Made by a program: the position numbers and the translations under genes. DNA of 64,000 bases from positions 62,001 to 126,000 of the forward strand of contig NZ_JAJQJI010000006.1 in assembly GCF_021213805.1 (NCBI RefSeq). Direction: 5' to 3'. The notes below the pieces were generated by a model. That model saw only the letters and a list, made by a program, of their open reading frames with translations, did not search any database and was not told where the DNA came from. Shown here piece by piece: positions 17,308 through 26,206 of the stretch (its first letter is position 1; every line of letters starts with the position of its first letter). Source of the stretch: Mycobacterium sp. MYCO198283 (GTDB lineage Bacteria; Actinomycetota; Actinomycetes; Mycobacteriales; Mycobacteriaceae).

Positions 17308-18477
17308 GTGCATGTGTCGGCGGCGCTGTTGCTCGAGCTCGGCGTCATCCTGACGGTGCTCAGCGTCCTGGGCACGATCGCCCGCCGCTTCGCGCTGTCA
17401 CCGATCCCGCTGTACCTGCTGTCGGGGCTCGCGCTCGGAAAAGGCGGTATCGCGCCGGTGCCGGCGGCCGCCGACTTCATCAGCACCGGCGCGTCGCTCG
17501 GGCTCGTCCTGCTGCTGCTCACGCTCGGCCTGGAGTTCTCGATCACCGAGTTCGCGTCGAGCATGCGCCGCCACCTGCCGTCGGCGTGGGTGGACGTCGC
17601 GCTCAACGCGACCCCCGGGGCGCTCGCCGGCTGGCTCCTGGGGCTCGACCCGGTCGGTGTCCTGGCGCTGGCGGGCATCACCTTCATCTCGTCGTCGGGC
17701 GTGATCGCGCGGCTGCTCAACGACCTGCGCCGCCTCGGCAACCGCGAGACACCCGCGGTGCTGTCGGTACTGGTCCTCGAGGACTTCGCGATGGCGGCCT
17801 ACCTGCCGGTGCTCGCCGTGCTGGCCGCCGGCGGAACCTGGCTGGGCGCCCTGCTCGGCATGGGCATCGCGGTCGCCGCGCTGGCGGTGGCCTTCGCCGC
17901 GTCCTACCGGTGGGGGCACGTGTTCGGCCGGCTGATCGCCCACCCCGACTCCGAGCAGCTGCTGCTGCGCATCCTCGGGGTGACGCTGATCGTGGCTGCG
18001 CTGGCCGAATTGGTGCACGCCTCGGCGGCCGTCGGGGCGTTCATCGTCGGGCTCACGCTCACCGGGGAGACCGCCGACAACGCGCGCCGGGTGCTCAACC
18101 CGCTGCGCGACCTGTTCGCCGCGGTGTTCTTCCTGTCCATCGGGCTGGCGGTCGACGCGCGGCAGCTCGTGCCGATGCTGCCGGCGGCCCTGGGCTTGGC
18201 CGCCGTGACAGCCGCCACGAAGGTCCTCACCGGTCGGTTCGCCGCCCGGCGCGACGGCGTCGCCCGGCCGGGTCAGCTGCGCGCGGGCACCGCGCTCATC
18301 GCACGCGGCGAATTCTCGCTGGTCATCATCGGACTGGCCGGTACCGCGGGCGCGGCGGTCGGCGCCATCGCCATGCCCTACGTCTTCATCCTCGCGATCC
18401 TCGGCCCACTGCTGGCCCGCTTCGGCGGCGCGCCACGACGGGCCCGTCGCCGCGTCGCGCCCTCACCCGACCGGTGA
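17308..18477 (+). CDS. khtU: CPA2-family cation/proton antiporter (KhtU/KefB-like)
   Basis: A 389-residue membrane protein with about 12 hydrophobic segments and no cytosolic RCK domain of its own, which agrees with the separate KhtT-like subunit upstream. Conserved transport segments include LLTLGLEFS and VLEDFAMAAYLPVL (acidic pair in a membrane helix) and ARGEFSLVIIGLAG near residue 330. Likely role: K+(Na+)/H+ exchange at the plasma membrane in pH and potassium homeostasis. The start is GTG at 17308. Confidence 0.88.
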   Translation: MHVSAALLLELGVILTVLSVLGTIARRFALSPIPLYLLSGLALGKGGIAPVPAAADFISTGASLGLVLLLLTLGLEFSITEFASSMRRHLPSAWVDVALNATPGALAGWLLGLDPVGVLALAGITFISSSGVIARLLNDLRRLGNRETPAVLSVLVLEDFAMAAYLPVLAVLAAGGTWLGALLGMGIAVAALAVAFAASYRWGHVFGRLIAHPDSEQLLLRILGVTLIVAALAELVHASAAVGAFIVGLTLTGETADNARRVLNPLRDLFAAVFFLSIGLAVDARQLVPMLPAALGLAAVTAATKVLTGRFAARRDGVARPGQLRAGTALIARGEFSLVIIGLAGTAGAAVGAIAMPYVFILAILGPLLARFGGAPRRARRRVAPSPDR

Positions 18478-18491
18478 CCCGGAGGGTAACG

Positions 18492-18547
18492 CAGGTCACA
18501 GCACGTAACGTCGCCGAACCCGTCAGCGAATCTGCGGGTGTGACCTG
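18492..18547 (+). promoter_or_regulatory. Stem-forming leader element with a ydaO-like segment (candidate)
   Basis: A perfect 9-bp inverted repeat, CAGGTCACA (18492-18500) and TGTGACCTG (18539-18547), encloses CGCCGAACCCGTCAGCGAA. The enclosed bases resemble the conserved 3' strand of ydaO-type c-di-AMP riboswitches (consensus near CCGAACCCGUCAGCUAAC). The rest of the ydaO fold was not identified. The element lies between the KhtTU genes and a secreted protease-like gene. The remainder of this 266-bp gap holds no convincing gene. Confidence 0.35.
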
Positions 18548-18743
18548 GCAGTATGGCGCCGGCGCCGGCGCCGTCGCCCGCGTCGCCGCTGCGGTTCGCC
18601 GCGGGCGGCGCGACGCTTACCCGGGAGTTCCGGCGGGTATGGGGTTGGCTGACGCCGCCGACGCGCCAAGCGATGCTGCACGGCGTCATCGTGTTCCTAC
18701 CGGCCAGCAAAACCGCTGGCCGCCCAGCCGATCGGAGGGGTGC

Positions 18744-19481
18744 GTGCGCACAGCCGTTCTGCGCCTGACCGCCGCCGCCGTCGCGGCTGCCGCCGCCGTC
18801 CTGACCTTCCCGGGCGTGGCGACCGCGTCCCCGCCCGTGGTGTTTCCCGGCATGGAGATCATCCAGAACACCAATGTCTGCACGCTGGGCTTCGTCGACC
18901 CGGCGCTGCGCATCGCCTACACCGCCGGCCACTGCCGGGGCAGCGGCCCGGTGGTCGACCGCGACGGACACCTGATCGGCGCGATGGCGCTCTACAAGGA
19001 CACGATGGTCGACGGCGCCGTCATCGAGCCGAACGACTTCATCTCCGACTACGAGGTGATCGCGCTCGCCGACGGCGTCGACGTCAACAACGTGCTGCCC
19101 GGCGGGCGGCGGCTGGAATCCGATCCGGGCGTGGTCGCGGGCGCCGGCCAGCGGGTCTGCCACTTCGGTATCAGCACCGGCGAGAGCTGCGGAACCATCG
19201 CGTCGATCAACAACGGCTGGTTCACGATGAACAACGGTGTGGTGAGCCAGAAGGGCGACTCCGGGGGACCGGTGTTCGTCGACACCGGCAACGGCCGGGC
19301 CGTCATCGTCGGGCTGTTCAACAGCACCTGGGGGGACTTCCCGGCCGCGGTGTCGTGGCAGGCCACCAACGACCAGGTGCGTCGGGACGCGCCGGGCGCC
19401 ATCGCGGCCGCAGCGCCGTCGGCACCGGTGGGCGGTCCGCCGGGGGCGGCCCCGGCGCCGCTGAGCGTGCCCGCCGCCTGA
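18744..19481 (+). CDS. Secreted chymotrypsin-like (S1) serine protease-type protein (Rv1815-like)
   Basis: A 245-residue exported protein. The signal peptide runs from VRTAVLRLTAAAVAAAAAV to a probable cleavage after ATA near residue 28. The triad looks complete: His63 in TAGHC, Asp90 in MVDGAVIEP as the likely acid, and Ser173 in GDSGGP. Cysteines at 46/64 and 139/149 are spaced for two disulfides. A proline/alanine-rich tail follows. The order protease-like then FAD dehydrogenase is the Rv1815-Rv1817 order. The GTG at 18744 has GGAGGGG upstream. Confidence 0.85.
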   Translation: MRTAVLRLTAAAVAAAAAVLTFPGVATASPPVVFPGMEIIQNTNVCTLGFVDPALRIAYTAGHCRGSGPVVDRDGHLIGAMALYKDTMVDGAVIEPNDFISDYEVIALADGVDVNNVLPGGRRLESDPGVVAGAGQRVCHFGISTGESCGTIASINNGWFTMNNGVVSQKGDSGGPVFVDTGNGRAVIVGLFNSTWGDFPAAVSWQATNDQVRRDAPGAIAAAAPSAPVGGPPGAAPAPLSVPAA

Positions 19482-19571
19482 CCGCGGCTCACCCGCCGAG
19501 CCGGAACACCGGGATCGTCGGCGCGACCGCCCGAAGTTCTGCGGTGTCGAAGTCGGCGTCAGGCCGGTAAC

Positions 19572-19585
19572 TAGAACACGTTCTC
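19572..19585 (+). promoter_or_regulatory. KstR-like operator
   Basis: TAGAACACGTTCTC matches 13 of 14 positions that can be scored loosely against the KstR motif TnnAACnnGTTnnA; only the last A is replaced by C. It forms a near-perfect dyad AGAAC/GTTCT. It precedes a -10-like TATCCT (19607-19612), covering the -35 region, and lies 72 bp before the GTG of the FAD dehydrogenase gene. KstR control is inferred. Confidence 0.55.
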
Positions 19586-19622
19586 GCCAGCGGCGCGGCC
19601 CGGCGCTATCCTGCCAGCGACC

Positions 19623-19634
19623 GGACACTTGTCC
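19623..19634 (+). promoter_or_regulatory. Short dyad GGACACTTGTCC in the 5' leader
   Basis: GGACA and TGTCC form a perfect 5-bp inverted repeat with a 2-bp spacer, just downstream of the predicted -10 and 23 bp before the GTG at 19658. It could be an operator for a TetR-type repressor. No binding protein can be assigned. Confidence 0.35.
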
Positions 19635-19657
19635 AGCCGCCGAGTGAAGCGAGCACC

Positions 19658-21136
19658 GTGAGCACCGAGATCCCCGAGACCGTCCCCGCCGCCGACGTCT
19701 CCGACTGGTCCGACGAGGTCGACGTCGTCGTCGTCGGCTTCGGCATCTCCGGCGGATGCGCCGCGGTCGAGGCCGCCGCCGCCGGTGCCCGGGTGCTGGT
19801 GTTGGAGCGCGCCGCGGCCGTCGGTGGCACCACGGCCATGGCGGGCGGGCACTTCTACCTGGGCGGTGGCACCGCCGTGCAGCGGGCGACGGGTCACGAC
19901 GACACCCCGGACGCGATGTACACCTACCTGGTACTGATGTCGCGCGACCCCGAGCACGACAAGATCCGTGCCTACTGCGACGACAGCGTCGAGCACTTCA
20001 CCTGGCTCGAAGGCCTCGGCTTCGAGTTCGAGCGCACCTTTTACCCGGGCAAGGTCGTCGTGCCGCCCGGCACCGAGGGACTGTCCTACACCGGCAACGA
20101 AAAGGTGTGGCCGTTCTGCGAGCAGGCGAAGCCGGCCCCGCGCGGCCACTCGGTGCCGGTGCCGGGCGAGCTGGGCGGCGCCGCGATGGTCACCGACCTG
20201 CTCCACCAGCGGGCGAACGAGCTCGGGGTCGCCATCCGCTACGAGACGGGCGCCACCAACCTCGTCGTCGACAGCGACACAGTCGTCGGCGTCACGTGGA
20301 AGCACTTCGGGGACACCGGGGCCGTCAAGGCCAAGGCCGTGGTGATCGCCGCGGGCGGCTTCGCGATGAACCCCGACATGGTCGCCGAGCACACGCCGGC
20401 GCTGGGCCACAAGCGCAAGACCAAACACCACGGCGAGGTGGAGCCCTACATCCTCGGCAACCCCTACGACGACGGCCTGGGCATCCGGATGGGCATGTCC
20501 GCCGGCGGGGCCGCCAAGAACCTCGACCAGCTGTTCATCACGGCGGCGGCGTATCCCCCGGAGATCCTGCTCACCGGCGTGATCGTGAACAAGCACGGCG
20601 AACGGTTCGTCACCGAGGACTCCTACCATTCGCGCACGTCGGCGTTCGTGCTCGAGCAGCCCGACCAGATCGCCTACCTGATCGTCGACGAAGCGCACAT
20701 GGAGATGCCCGAGATGCCGCTGATCAAGTTCATCGACGGCTGGGAGACCGTCGAGGAGATGGAGGCGGCGCTGGAGATCCCGGCCGGCAAGCTCGCCGCG
20801 ACCCTGGCGCGCTACAACGAGTACGCCGCGCGCGGGGAGGACCCGGACTTCCACAAGCAGCCCGAATACGTGGCGCCGCAGACGCAGGGCCCGTGGGCGG
20901 CCTTCGACCTGTCGCTGGGGCGGGCGATGTACTCCGGCTTCACGATGGGCGGGCTGGCCGTCAGCCTGGACGGTGAGGTGCTGCGCGAGGACGGCACCCC
21001 GATCCCGGGCCTCTACGCCGCGGGGGCGTGCGCGTCGAACATCGCGCAGGACGGGAAAGGCTATGCCAGCGGCACGCAGCTCGGCGAGGGGTCCTACTTC
21101 GGCCGTCGCGCGGGCCGCCACGCTGCGGCGCGCTAG
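19658..21136 (+). CDS. FAD-dependent dehydrogenase, KstD/fumarate reductase flavoprotein family (Rv1817-like)
   Basis: A 492-residue FAD_binding_2 protein. The dinucleotide motif VVVVGFGISGGCAAVEAA lies at residues 25-42, ERAAAVGGTTAMAGG follows, and IPGLYAAGACASNIAQDGKGYASGTQLGEGS near the C-terminus is the second FAD-contact region (written here as family features, not a catalytic assignment). The family includes 3-ketosteroid delta1-dehydrogenases, and the KstR-like site upstream agrees with a steroid or related substrate. The order with the Rv1815-like gene matches Rv1817. It converges with bacA, leaving 3 bp between stops. Confidence 0.85.
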   Translation: MSTEIPETVPAADVSDWSDEVDVVVVGFGISGGCAAVEAAAAGARVLVLERAAAVGGTTAMAGGHFYLGGGTAVQRATGHDDTPDAMYTYLVLMSRDPEHDKIRAYCDDSVEHFTWLEGLGFEFERTFYPGKVVVPPGTEGLSYTGNEKVWPFCEQAKPAPRGHSVPVPGELGGAAMVTDLLHQRANELGVAIRYETGATNLVVDSDTVVGVTWKHFGDTGAVKAKAVVIAAGGFAMNPDMVAEHTPALGHKRKTKHHGEVEPYILGNPYDDGLGIRMGMSAGGAAKNLDQLFITAAAYPPEILLTGVIVNKHGERFVTEDSYHSRTSAFVLEQPDQIAYLIVDEAHMEMPEMPLIKFIDGWETVEEMEAALEIPAGKLAATLARYNEYAARGEDPDFHKQPEYVAPQTQGPWAAFDLSLGRAMYSGFTMGGLAVSLDGEVLREDGTPIPGLYAAGACASNIAQDGKGYASGTQLGEGSYFGRRAGRHAAAR

Positions 21137-21139
21137 CAG

Positions 21140-23050
21140 TCAGCCGCGGCCGGACGCCGCGATCGCTGCCAGTTCCCAGCGTCCGTCCCCGAGCAGTTTC
21201 AACTCCCGCGAGTGGTGCTGCTCGAGCGTGCTGCGGTGGCTGACGCTCACCAGGATGGTTTCCGGGAGCGCGCTGCGCACCAGCCGGTACAGCGTCAGCT
21301 CCATGCCTTCGTCGAGCGCCGAGGTCGACTCGTCGAGGAAGACCGCCTTGGGGCGCGTCAGCAGGATGCGGGCGAACGCCACGCGCTGCTGCTCGCCCGG
21401 TGAGAGCACCTTCGCCCAGTCCTGCACCTCGTCGAGCCGGTCGACGAGGTGCGGCAGGGCCACCTCCTCCATTGCCTCCTGCAGCTCGGCGTCGGGAATC
21501 GTGCCGGACTCGTTCGGGTAGGACACCACCGTCCGCAAGTCACCGAGCGGCACGTACGGCAGCTGGGACAGGAACATGGTCTCGTTGCGATCGGCGGGAT
21601 AGCTGAGTCGGCCCGAGGTGTACGGCCACAATTCGGCGAGGCTGCGCAGCAGGGTGGTCTTCCCGCTGCCCGACGCGCCGACGACGATCAGCGACTCACC
21701 CGGGTGCAGCTGCAGGTCGATCGGTTCGACCAGCTGCCGGCCGGTGGGCGTGCGCACCTCGACGTCCTCCAGCGTGACGGTGTCGTCGGCGCTGTCCGCG
21801 ACCTCCAGCGTCGGCAGCGCGCGGCCCTCGCGGTTGGCGGTGACCAACCCGTCGAGCCGGATGATCGCCGCGCGGTAACCGGCAAACAGGTCGTAGGCGT
21901 TGCGGAAGAACGACAGCCCGTCCTGGATGGCGCCGAAGGCCGAGGCGGACTGGCTCATGTCGCCGAGCGGGATCTGCCCGTCGGCGAACCGCGGGAATTG
22001 CAGCAGATACGGGAGCGGCACGATGAGCTGACTCATCGACCAGTTCCAGCCGTTGAATCGCAGGGACCGGTTCACGTACCGGCGGTAGTTGGTGACGATG
22101 GGGGCGAACAGCCGGCGCAGTCCGGCGCGCTCCGCGAGCTCGCCGCGGTAGAACGCAACGGCCTCCGACGCGTCCCGCAGCCGCACCAGTGCGTAGCGGA
22201 ATGCGGCGTTGTAGCGCTCGTTGAGGAACGACAGCCCGATGATCGGCCGGCCGATCCAGAACGCGATCGCCGACGCGAGCACCACGTAGGCGATGCCGAT
22301 CCAGAACAGTGCCCGGGGCACGTCGAAGCCGACGATCGACAGCGTGCCGGACAGCTCCCACAGGATCGCGGTGAAAGCGCTGACCGACGCCACCGACGAG
22401 ATCGCACCGAACAGCAGGTGGGTGCCCGTGCCGTAGTAGGGCAGGTTCGGCACCGGCCCGAAACCGGCGGTGAAGATGTCGATGTCGGCCTGGATGCGCT
22501 GGTCCGGGTTGTCGATCGTGTCGTCGATGAACCGCGCTCGGTAGTAGGCGCGGTCGTCGAGCCAGTCACCGGTGAGCCGGTCGGTGAGCCATGTCCGCCA
22601 CCGCAGGTTGAAGCGCTGCAGCAAGTACATGTCGACGAGCAACCGGATGATGTGCACCGTCGCGAGGATCGCGAAGATGCCCAGCGAGAACCAGAAACCT
22701 CGGATACCGCTGTCGAGCACCGTCCGGTCGGGGTTGCCGAGCCCCGCGGCGACCGCCTGGAAGCTGTTGAACATGTCGTTGCTCTGGTAGGTGAGCAGCA
22801 CCGAGAGCCGGACGCCGGCGATCACGAGCAGCAGCAGCGCCGCGAGCTGCAACCAGACGACGACGCTGTCGGGACCTCGGAAGTAGTCGCCGGTGACGCG
22901 CCAGAATTGTCGGCCCCAGCTGGTGTAGCGCGCGAGCAGCACCAGCACCACCAGGGAGATGGCCGCCGCGATGGCCCACCCCTTGGCGATCCACACCAGC
23001 GAGGTCAGCAGCTCGTTGCCCCAGTCGAGCTTCGGGGTGAACTTCTCCAC
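21140..23050 (-). CDS. bacA: BacA/Rv1819c-type ABC transporter (fused membrane and ATPase domains)
   Basis: A 636-residue protein with an SbmA/BacA-type transmembrane domain (about residues 20-400, with the characteristic [10 protein letters not shown] near 181) fused to a nucleotide-binding domain. Walker [10 protein letters not shown] is at 458-466, the signature LSPGEQQR at 549-556 and Walker B AVFLDES at 569-575. In M. tuberculosis the orthologous Rv1819c imports vitamin B12 and other hydrophilic solutes, including bleomycin-type peptides. Position next to secA2 agrees with Rv1819c; an ilvG orthologue (Rv1820) is absent between them. Confidence 0.93.
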   Translation of the reverse strand: MEKFTPKLDWGNELLTSLVWIAKGWAIAAAISLVVLVLLARYTSWGRQFWRVTGDYFRGPDSVVVWLQLAALLLLVIAGVRLSVLLTYQSNDMFNSFQAVAAGLGNPDRTVLDSGIRGFWFSLGIFAILATVHIIRLLVDMYLLQRFNLRWRTWLTDRLTGDWLDDRAYYRARFIDDTIDNPDQRIQADIDIFTAGFGPVPNLPYYGTGTHLLFGAISSVASVSAFTAILWELSGTLSIVGFDVPRALFWIGIAYVVLASAIAFWIGRPIIGLSFLNERYNAAFRYALVRLRDASEAVAFYRGELAERAGLRRLFAPIVTNYRRYVNRSLRFNGWNWSMSQLIVPLPYLLQFPRFADGQIPLGDMSQSASAFGAIQDGLSFFRNAYDLFAGYRAAIIRLDGLVTANREGRALPTLEVADSADDTVTLEDVEVRTPTGRQLVEPIDLQLHPGESLIVVGASGSGKTTLLRSLAELWPYTSGRLSYPADRNETMFLSQLPYVPLGDLRTVVSYPNESGTIPDAELQEAMEEVALPHLVDRLDEVQDWAKVLSPGEQQRVAFARILLTRPKAVFLDESTSALDEGMELTLYRLVRSALPETILVSVSHRSTLEQHHSRELKLLGDGRWELAAIAASGRG

Positions 23051-23177
23051 CCGCGCAAGCTACCGCAGCGACGACGCGGCGGCGGGTGCTGACGCGCTGG
23101 GCGAGAACTGGCCGCCCAACGTGCTCACCGACCCGACGGTCGCCTGTCCGTGGCGCTGGAATCCGGCCTGACCCGTC

Positions 23178-23239
23178 GCCGAACGTCGATTACCCGTCGG
23201 CCGCGGTCGGTGTGTCGCGACGGGTAATCGACGTTCGGC
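23178..23239. repeat. Perfect 22-bp inverted repeat with 18-bp spacer upstream of secA2
   Basis: The arms are 23178-23199 and 23218-23239. The left arm begins GCCGAACGTCGATTACCC and the right arm is its exact reverse complement over all 22 bases. It lies in the divergent bacA-secA2 intergenic region and ends 29 bp before the secA2 GTG, so it is not a simple terminator of either gene. It may be an extragenic palindromic element, a cruciform or a leader hairpin. Confidence 0.9.
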
Positions 23240-23268
23240 CGGGGGCGGGGCCCGCGTACCGTTGTGCT

Positions 23269-25590
23269 GTGCCGAAGACCACCAGCGCCAAGCCCGGCAA
23301 GCTGAGCAGCCGTTTCTGGAAGCTGCTCGGTGCCAGCACCGACAGGAACCAGAACCGCTCGCTCGCGCAGGTGACCGCCTCCGCCGACTACACCGACAAG
23401 GCCGCCGAGCTCGACGACACCAAGCTCCGCAAGGCGGCCGAACTCCTGGAGCTCGAGGACCTCGCCGACGCCGCCGACATCCCGCAGTTCCTGGCGATCG
23501 CGCGGGAGGCCGCCGACCGCGCCATCGGGCTGCGGCCGTTCGACGTGCAGTTGCTCGGCGCGCTGCGGATGCTCGCCGGCGACGTCGTGGAGATGGCCAC
23601 CGGTGAGGGCAAGACGCTGTCGGGCGCCATCGCCGCCGCGGGCTACGCGATCGGCGGGCGCAGCGTGCACGTCGTCACCATCAACGACTACTTGGCCCGC
23701 CGCGACGCCGAGTGGATGGGCCCGCTGCTGGAGGCGATGGGCCTGACGGTCGGCTGGATCACCGCCGACTCCACGCCGGAGCAGCGCCGCGAGGCCTACA
23801 GGTGCGACGTCACCTACGCCTCGGTCAACGAGATCGGCTTCGACGTGCTGCGCGATCAGCTGGTTACCGACGTCAAGGACCTGGTCTCGCCGAGCCCCGA
23901 CGTCGCGCTGATCGACGAGGCCGACTCCGTGCTGGTGGACGAGGCGCTGGTGCCGCTGGTGCTGGCCGGCACGACGCACCGCGAAACCCCGCGGGTGGAG
24001 ATCGTCGAACTCGTCGGCCGCCTCACCCCGGGCGTCGACTTCGAGGCCGACAGCGACCGTCGCAACATCCACCTCACCGAGGTCGGCGCCCAGAAGGTCG
24101 AGAAGGCGCTCGGCGGTATCGACCTCTACTCCGAGGAGCACGTCGCCACCACGCTCACCGAGGTCAACGTCGCCCTGCACGCGAACGTGCTGCTGCAGCG
24201 CGACGTGCACTACATCGTCCGCGACGGCGCCGTGCACCTCATCAACGCCTCGCGGGGCCGCATCGCCCAGCTGCAGCGGTGGCCCGACGGGCTGCAGGCC
24301 GCGGTCGAGGCGAAGGAGGGCATCGAGACCACCGAGACCGGCGAGGTGCTCGACACCATCACCGTGCAGGCGCTGATCAATCGCTATCCGACCGTGTGCG
24401 GCATGACCGGCACCGCGCTGGCCGCCGGTGAGCAGCTGCGGCAGTTCTACTCCCTGGGCGTCTCGCCGATCCCGCCGAACACCCCCAACATCCGGGTGGA
24501 CGAGTCGGACCGGGTGTACATCTCCGCGGCCTCCAAGAACGACGCCATCGTCGAGCACATCGCCGAGGTGCACGCCACCGGTCAGCCGGTGCTGGTGGGC
24601 ACCCACGACGTCGCCGAATCCGAGGAGCTGCACGAGCGGCTGGTCAAGGCGGGCGTGCCGGCCGTCGTCCTCAACGCCAAGAACGACGAGGAGGAGGCCG
24701 AGGTGATCGCCGAGGCCGGGAAGCTCGGCGCCGTCACCGTCTCCACGCAGATGGCGGGACGCGGCACCGACATCCGGCTCGGCGGCTCCGACGAGGCCGA
24801 CCACGACCGGGTGGCGGAGCTGGGCGGCCTGCACGTCGTCGGCACCGGGCGGCACCGCACCGAACGGCTCGACAACCAGCTGCGCGGGCGCGCCGGCCGC
24901 CAGGGCGATCCGGGCTCGTCGGTGTTCTTCGCCTCCTGGGAGGACGACGTCGTCGTCGCCCACCTCGACGCCGCGAAGCTGCCGACCGAGACCGACGAGG
25001 ACGGCCGCATCCTCAGCGGCAAGGCGGCGTCGCTGCTCGACCACGCGCAGCGGGTCGCCGAGGGTGCGCTGCTCAACGTGCACGCGACCACCTGGCGCTA
25101 CAACCAACTGATCGCGCAGCAGCGGGCCATCATCGTCGACCGCCGCAACACGCTGCTGCGCACGCCGACCGCCCGCGAAGAGCTGGCGCAGCGGTCGCCG
25201 GAACGCTACGAGGAACTGTCGAAGACGCTGTCGGAGAAGCAGCTGGAACGCATCTGCCGGCTGATCATGCTGTACCACCTCGACCGCGGCTGGGCCGATC
25301 ACCAGGCCTACCTGTCCGACATCCGCGAGAGCATCCACCTGCGGGCGCTCGGCCGGCAGAACCCGCTCGACGAGTTCCACCGGATGGCGCTCGACGCGTT
25401 CGCCTCGCTGGCCGCCGACGCGGTCGAGGCGGCGCAGCAGACGTTCGAGACGTCGAACGTCACCGAGGACGAGCCCGGGCTCGACCTGTCCAAGCTGGCC
25501 CGTCCGACGTCGACCTGGACCTACATGGTCAACGACAACCCGCTGTCGGACGACATGTCGGCGCTGAGTCTGCCCGGGGTGTTCCGCTAG
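23269..25590 (+). CDS. secA2: Accessory Sec translocase ATPase SecA2
   Basis: A 773-residue SecA-type motor with ATP-binding MATGEGKT at 109-116, the DEAD motif LIDEADS at 215-221 and the [12 protein letters not shown] motif near 500. It lacks the C-terminal zinc-binding linker of housekeeping SecA, and is shorter than SecA1, as for SecA2. Signature stretches such as [18 protein letters not shown] and the C-terminus [17 protein letters not shown] agree with mycobacterial SecA2. It exports a subset of proteins with SecYEG and matters for virulence-linked secretion. The GTG at 23269 starts [20 protein letters not shown]. Confidence 0.97.
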   Translation: MPKTTSAKPGKLSSRFWKLLGASTDRNQNRSLAQVTASADYTDKAAELDDTKLRKAAELLELEDLADAADIPQFLAIAREAADRAIGLRPFDVQLLGALRMLAGDVVEMATGEGKTLSGAIAAAGYAIGGRSVHVVTINDYLARRDAEWMGPLLEAMGLTVGWITADSTPEQRREAYRCDVTYASVNEIGFDVLRDQLVTDVKDLVSPSPDVALIDEADSVLVDEALVPLVLAGTTHRETPRVEIVELVGRLTPGVDFEADSDRRNIHLTEVGAQKVEKALGGIDLYSEEHVATTLTEVNVALHANVLLQRDVHYIVRDGAVHLINASRGRIAQLQRWPDGLQAAVEAKEGIETTETGEVLDTITVQALINRYPTVCGMTGTALAAGEQLRQFYSLGVSPIPPNTPNIRVDESDRVYISAASKNDAIVEHIAEVHATGQPVLVGTHDVAESEELHERLVKAGVPAVVLNAKNDEEEAEVIAEAGKLGAVTVSTQMAGRGTDIRLGGSDEADHDRVAELGGLHVVGTGRHRTERLDNQLRGRAGRQGDPGSSVFFASWEDDVVVAHLDAAKLPTETDEDGRILSGKAASLLDHAQRVAEGALLNVHATTWRYNQLIAQQRAIIVDRRNTLLRTPTAREELAQRSPERYEELSKTLSEKQLERICRLIMLYHLDRGWADHQAYLSDIRESIHLRALGRQNPLDEFHRMALDAFASLAADAVEAAQQTFETSNVTEDEPGLDLSKLARPTSTWTYMVNDNPLSDDMSALSLPGVFR

Positions 25591-25600
25591 GTTTGTCGCC

Positions 25601-26206
25601 ATGGTCGAGCCGGAAGAGCTGCGCGACCGGGTGTGGACGATCCCCAACATCCTGAGCTTCCTGCGGCTGGCGTCGGTCCCGGTATTCCTCTATCTCCTGC
25701 TGGTGGCGCACGCCGACGCACCCGCGGCGGGCGTGCTGATGTTCAGCGGCGTCTCGGACTGGGCGGACGGGAAGATCGCCCGGCTGGTGGACAACCAGGC
25801 CTCCCGGCTGGGCGTCATCCTCGACCCGCTCGCCGACCGCATCTTCACCATCGTCATCCCGATCGCCTTCGCCCTGCGCGACTTCGTGCCGTGGTGGGTG
25901 GTCGCCACGATGCTCGGGCGCGACGCGGTGCTGGCCCTCATGCTGCCGGCGCTGCGCCGGCGCGGCATGGCGGCGCTGCCGGCCACCTACATCGGCAAGG
26001 CCGCCACCTTTTGCCTGCTCTCAGCCTTCCCGTTGATCCTGCTCGGGCAGTTCGACCCGCAGTGGAGCCACGTGGTGCGCGCGGTCGGCTTCGGCTTCCT
26101 CGGCTGGGGTGTCTCGATGTACGTCTGGAGCCTGGGGCAGTACCTCGTGCAATTCCGGATGGTGCTGCGCACGATGCCCGAACTGGGGGCGGGAGCCCCG
26201 CGGTGA
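25601..26206 (+). CDS. pgsA2: CDP-alcohol phosphatidyltransferase PgsA2
   Basis: A 201-residue membrane enzyme carrying the CDP-alcohol phosphotransferase motif DGx2ARx8Gx3Dx3D from Asp-Gly in DWADGKIARLVDN to the final Asp in ILDPLADR. About six hydrophobic helices follow. It should transfer a phosphatidyl group from CDP-diacylglycerol to a glycerol-type acceptor in phospholipid synthesis. A -10-like TAGGTT at 25588-25593 overlaps the secA2 stop and places transcription start near the ATG, so a leaderless message is possible. Its stop overlaps the next GTG (GTGA). Confidence 0.92.
   Translation: MVEPEELRDRVWTIPNILSFLRLASVPVFLYLLLVAHADAPAAGVLMFSGVSDWADGKIARLVDNQASRLGVILDPLADRIFTIVIPIAFALRDFVPWWVVATMLGRDAVLALMLPALRRRGMAALPATYIGKAATFCLLSAFPLILLGQFDPQWSHVVRAVGFGFLGWGVSMYVWSLGQYLVQFRMVLRTMPELGAGAPR

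Noticed and set aside
18553-18768. A 71-codon ORF ahead of the secreted protease-like gene
   Set aside because: Composition is proline/alanine/arginine-rich, it overlaps the real GTG start at 18744 in another frame, and it has no ribosome site. The region reads better as a regulatory leader.
23125-25650. An 841-codon open frame on the minus strand opposite secA2
   Set aside because: Shadow of secA2. The apparent repeat of similar peptides near its C-terminal end comes from the real 22-bp inverted repeat in the DNA, not from a protein.
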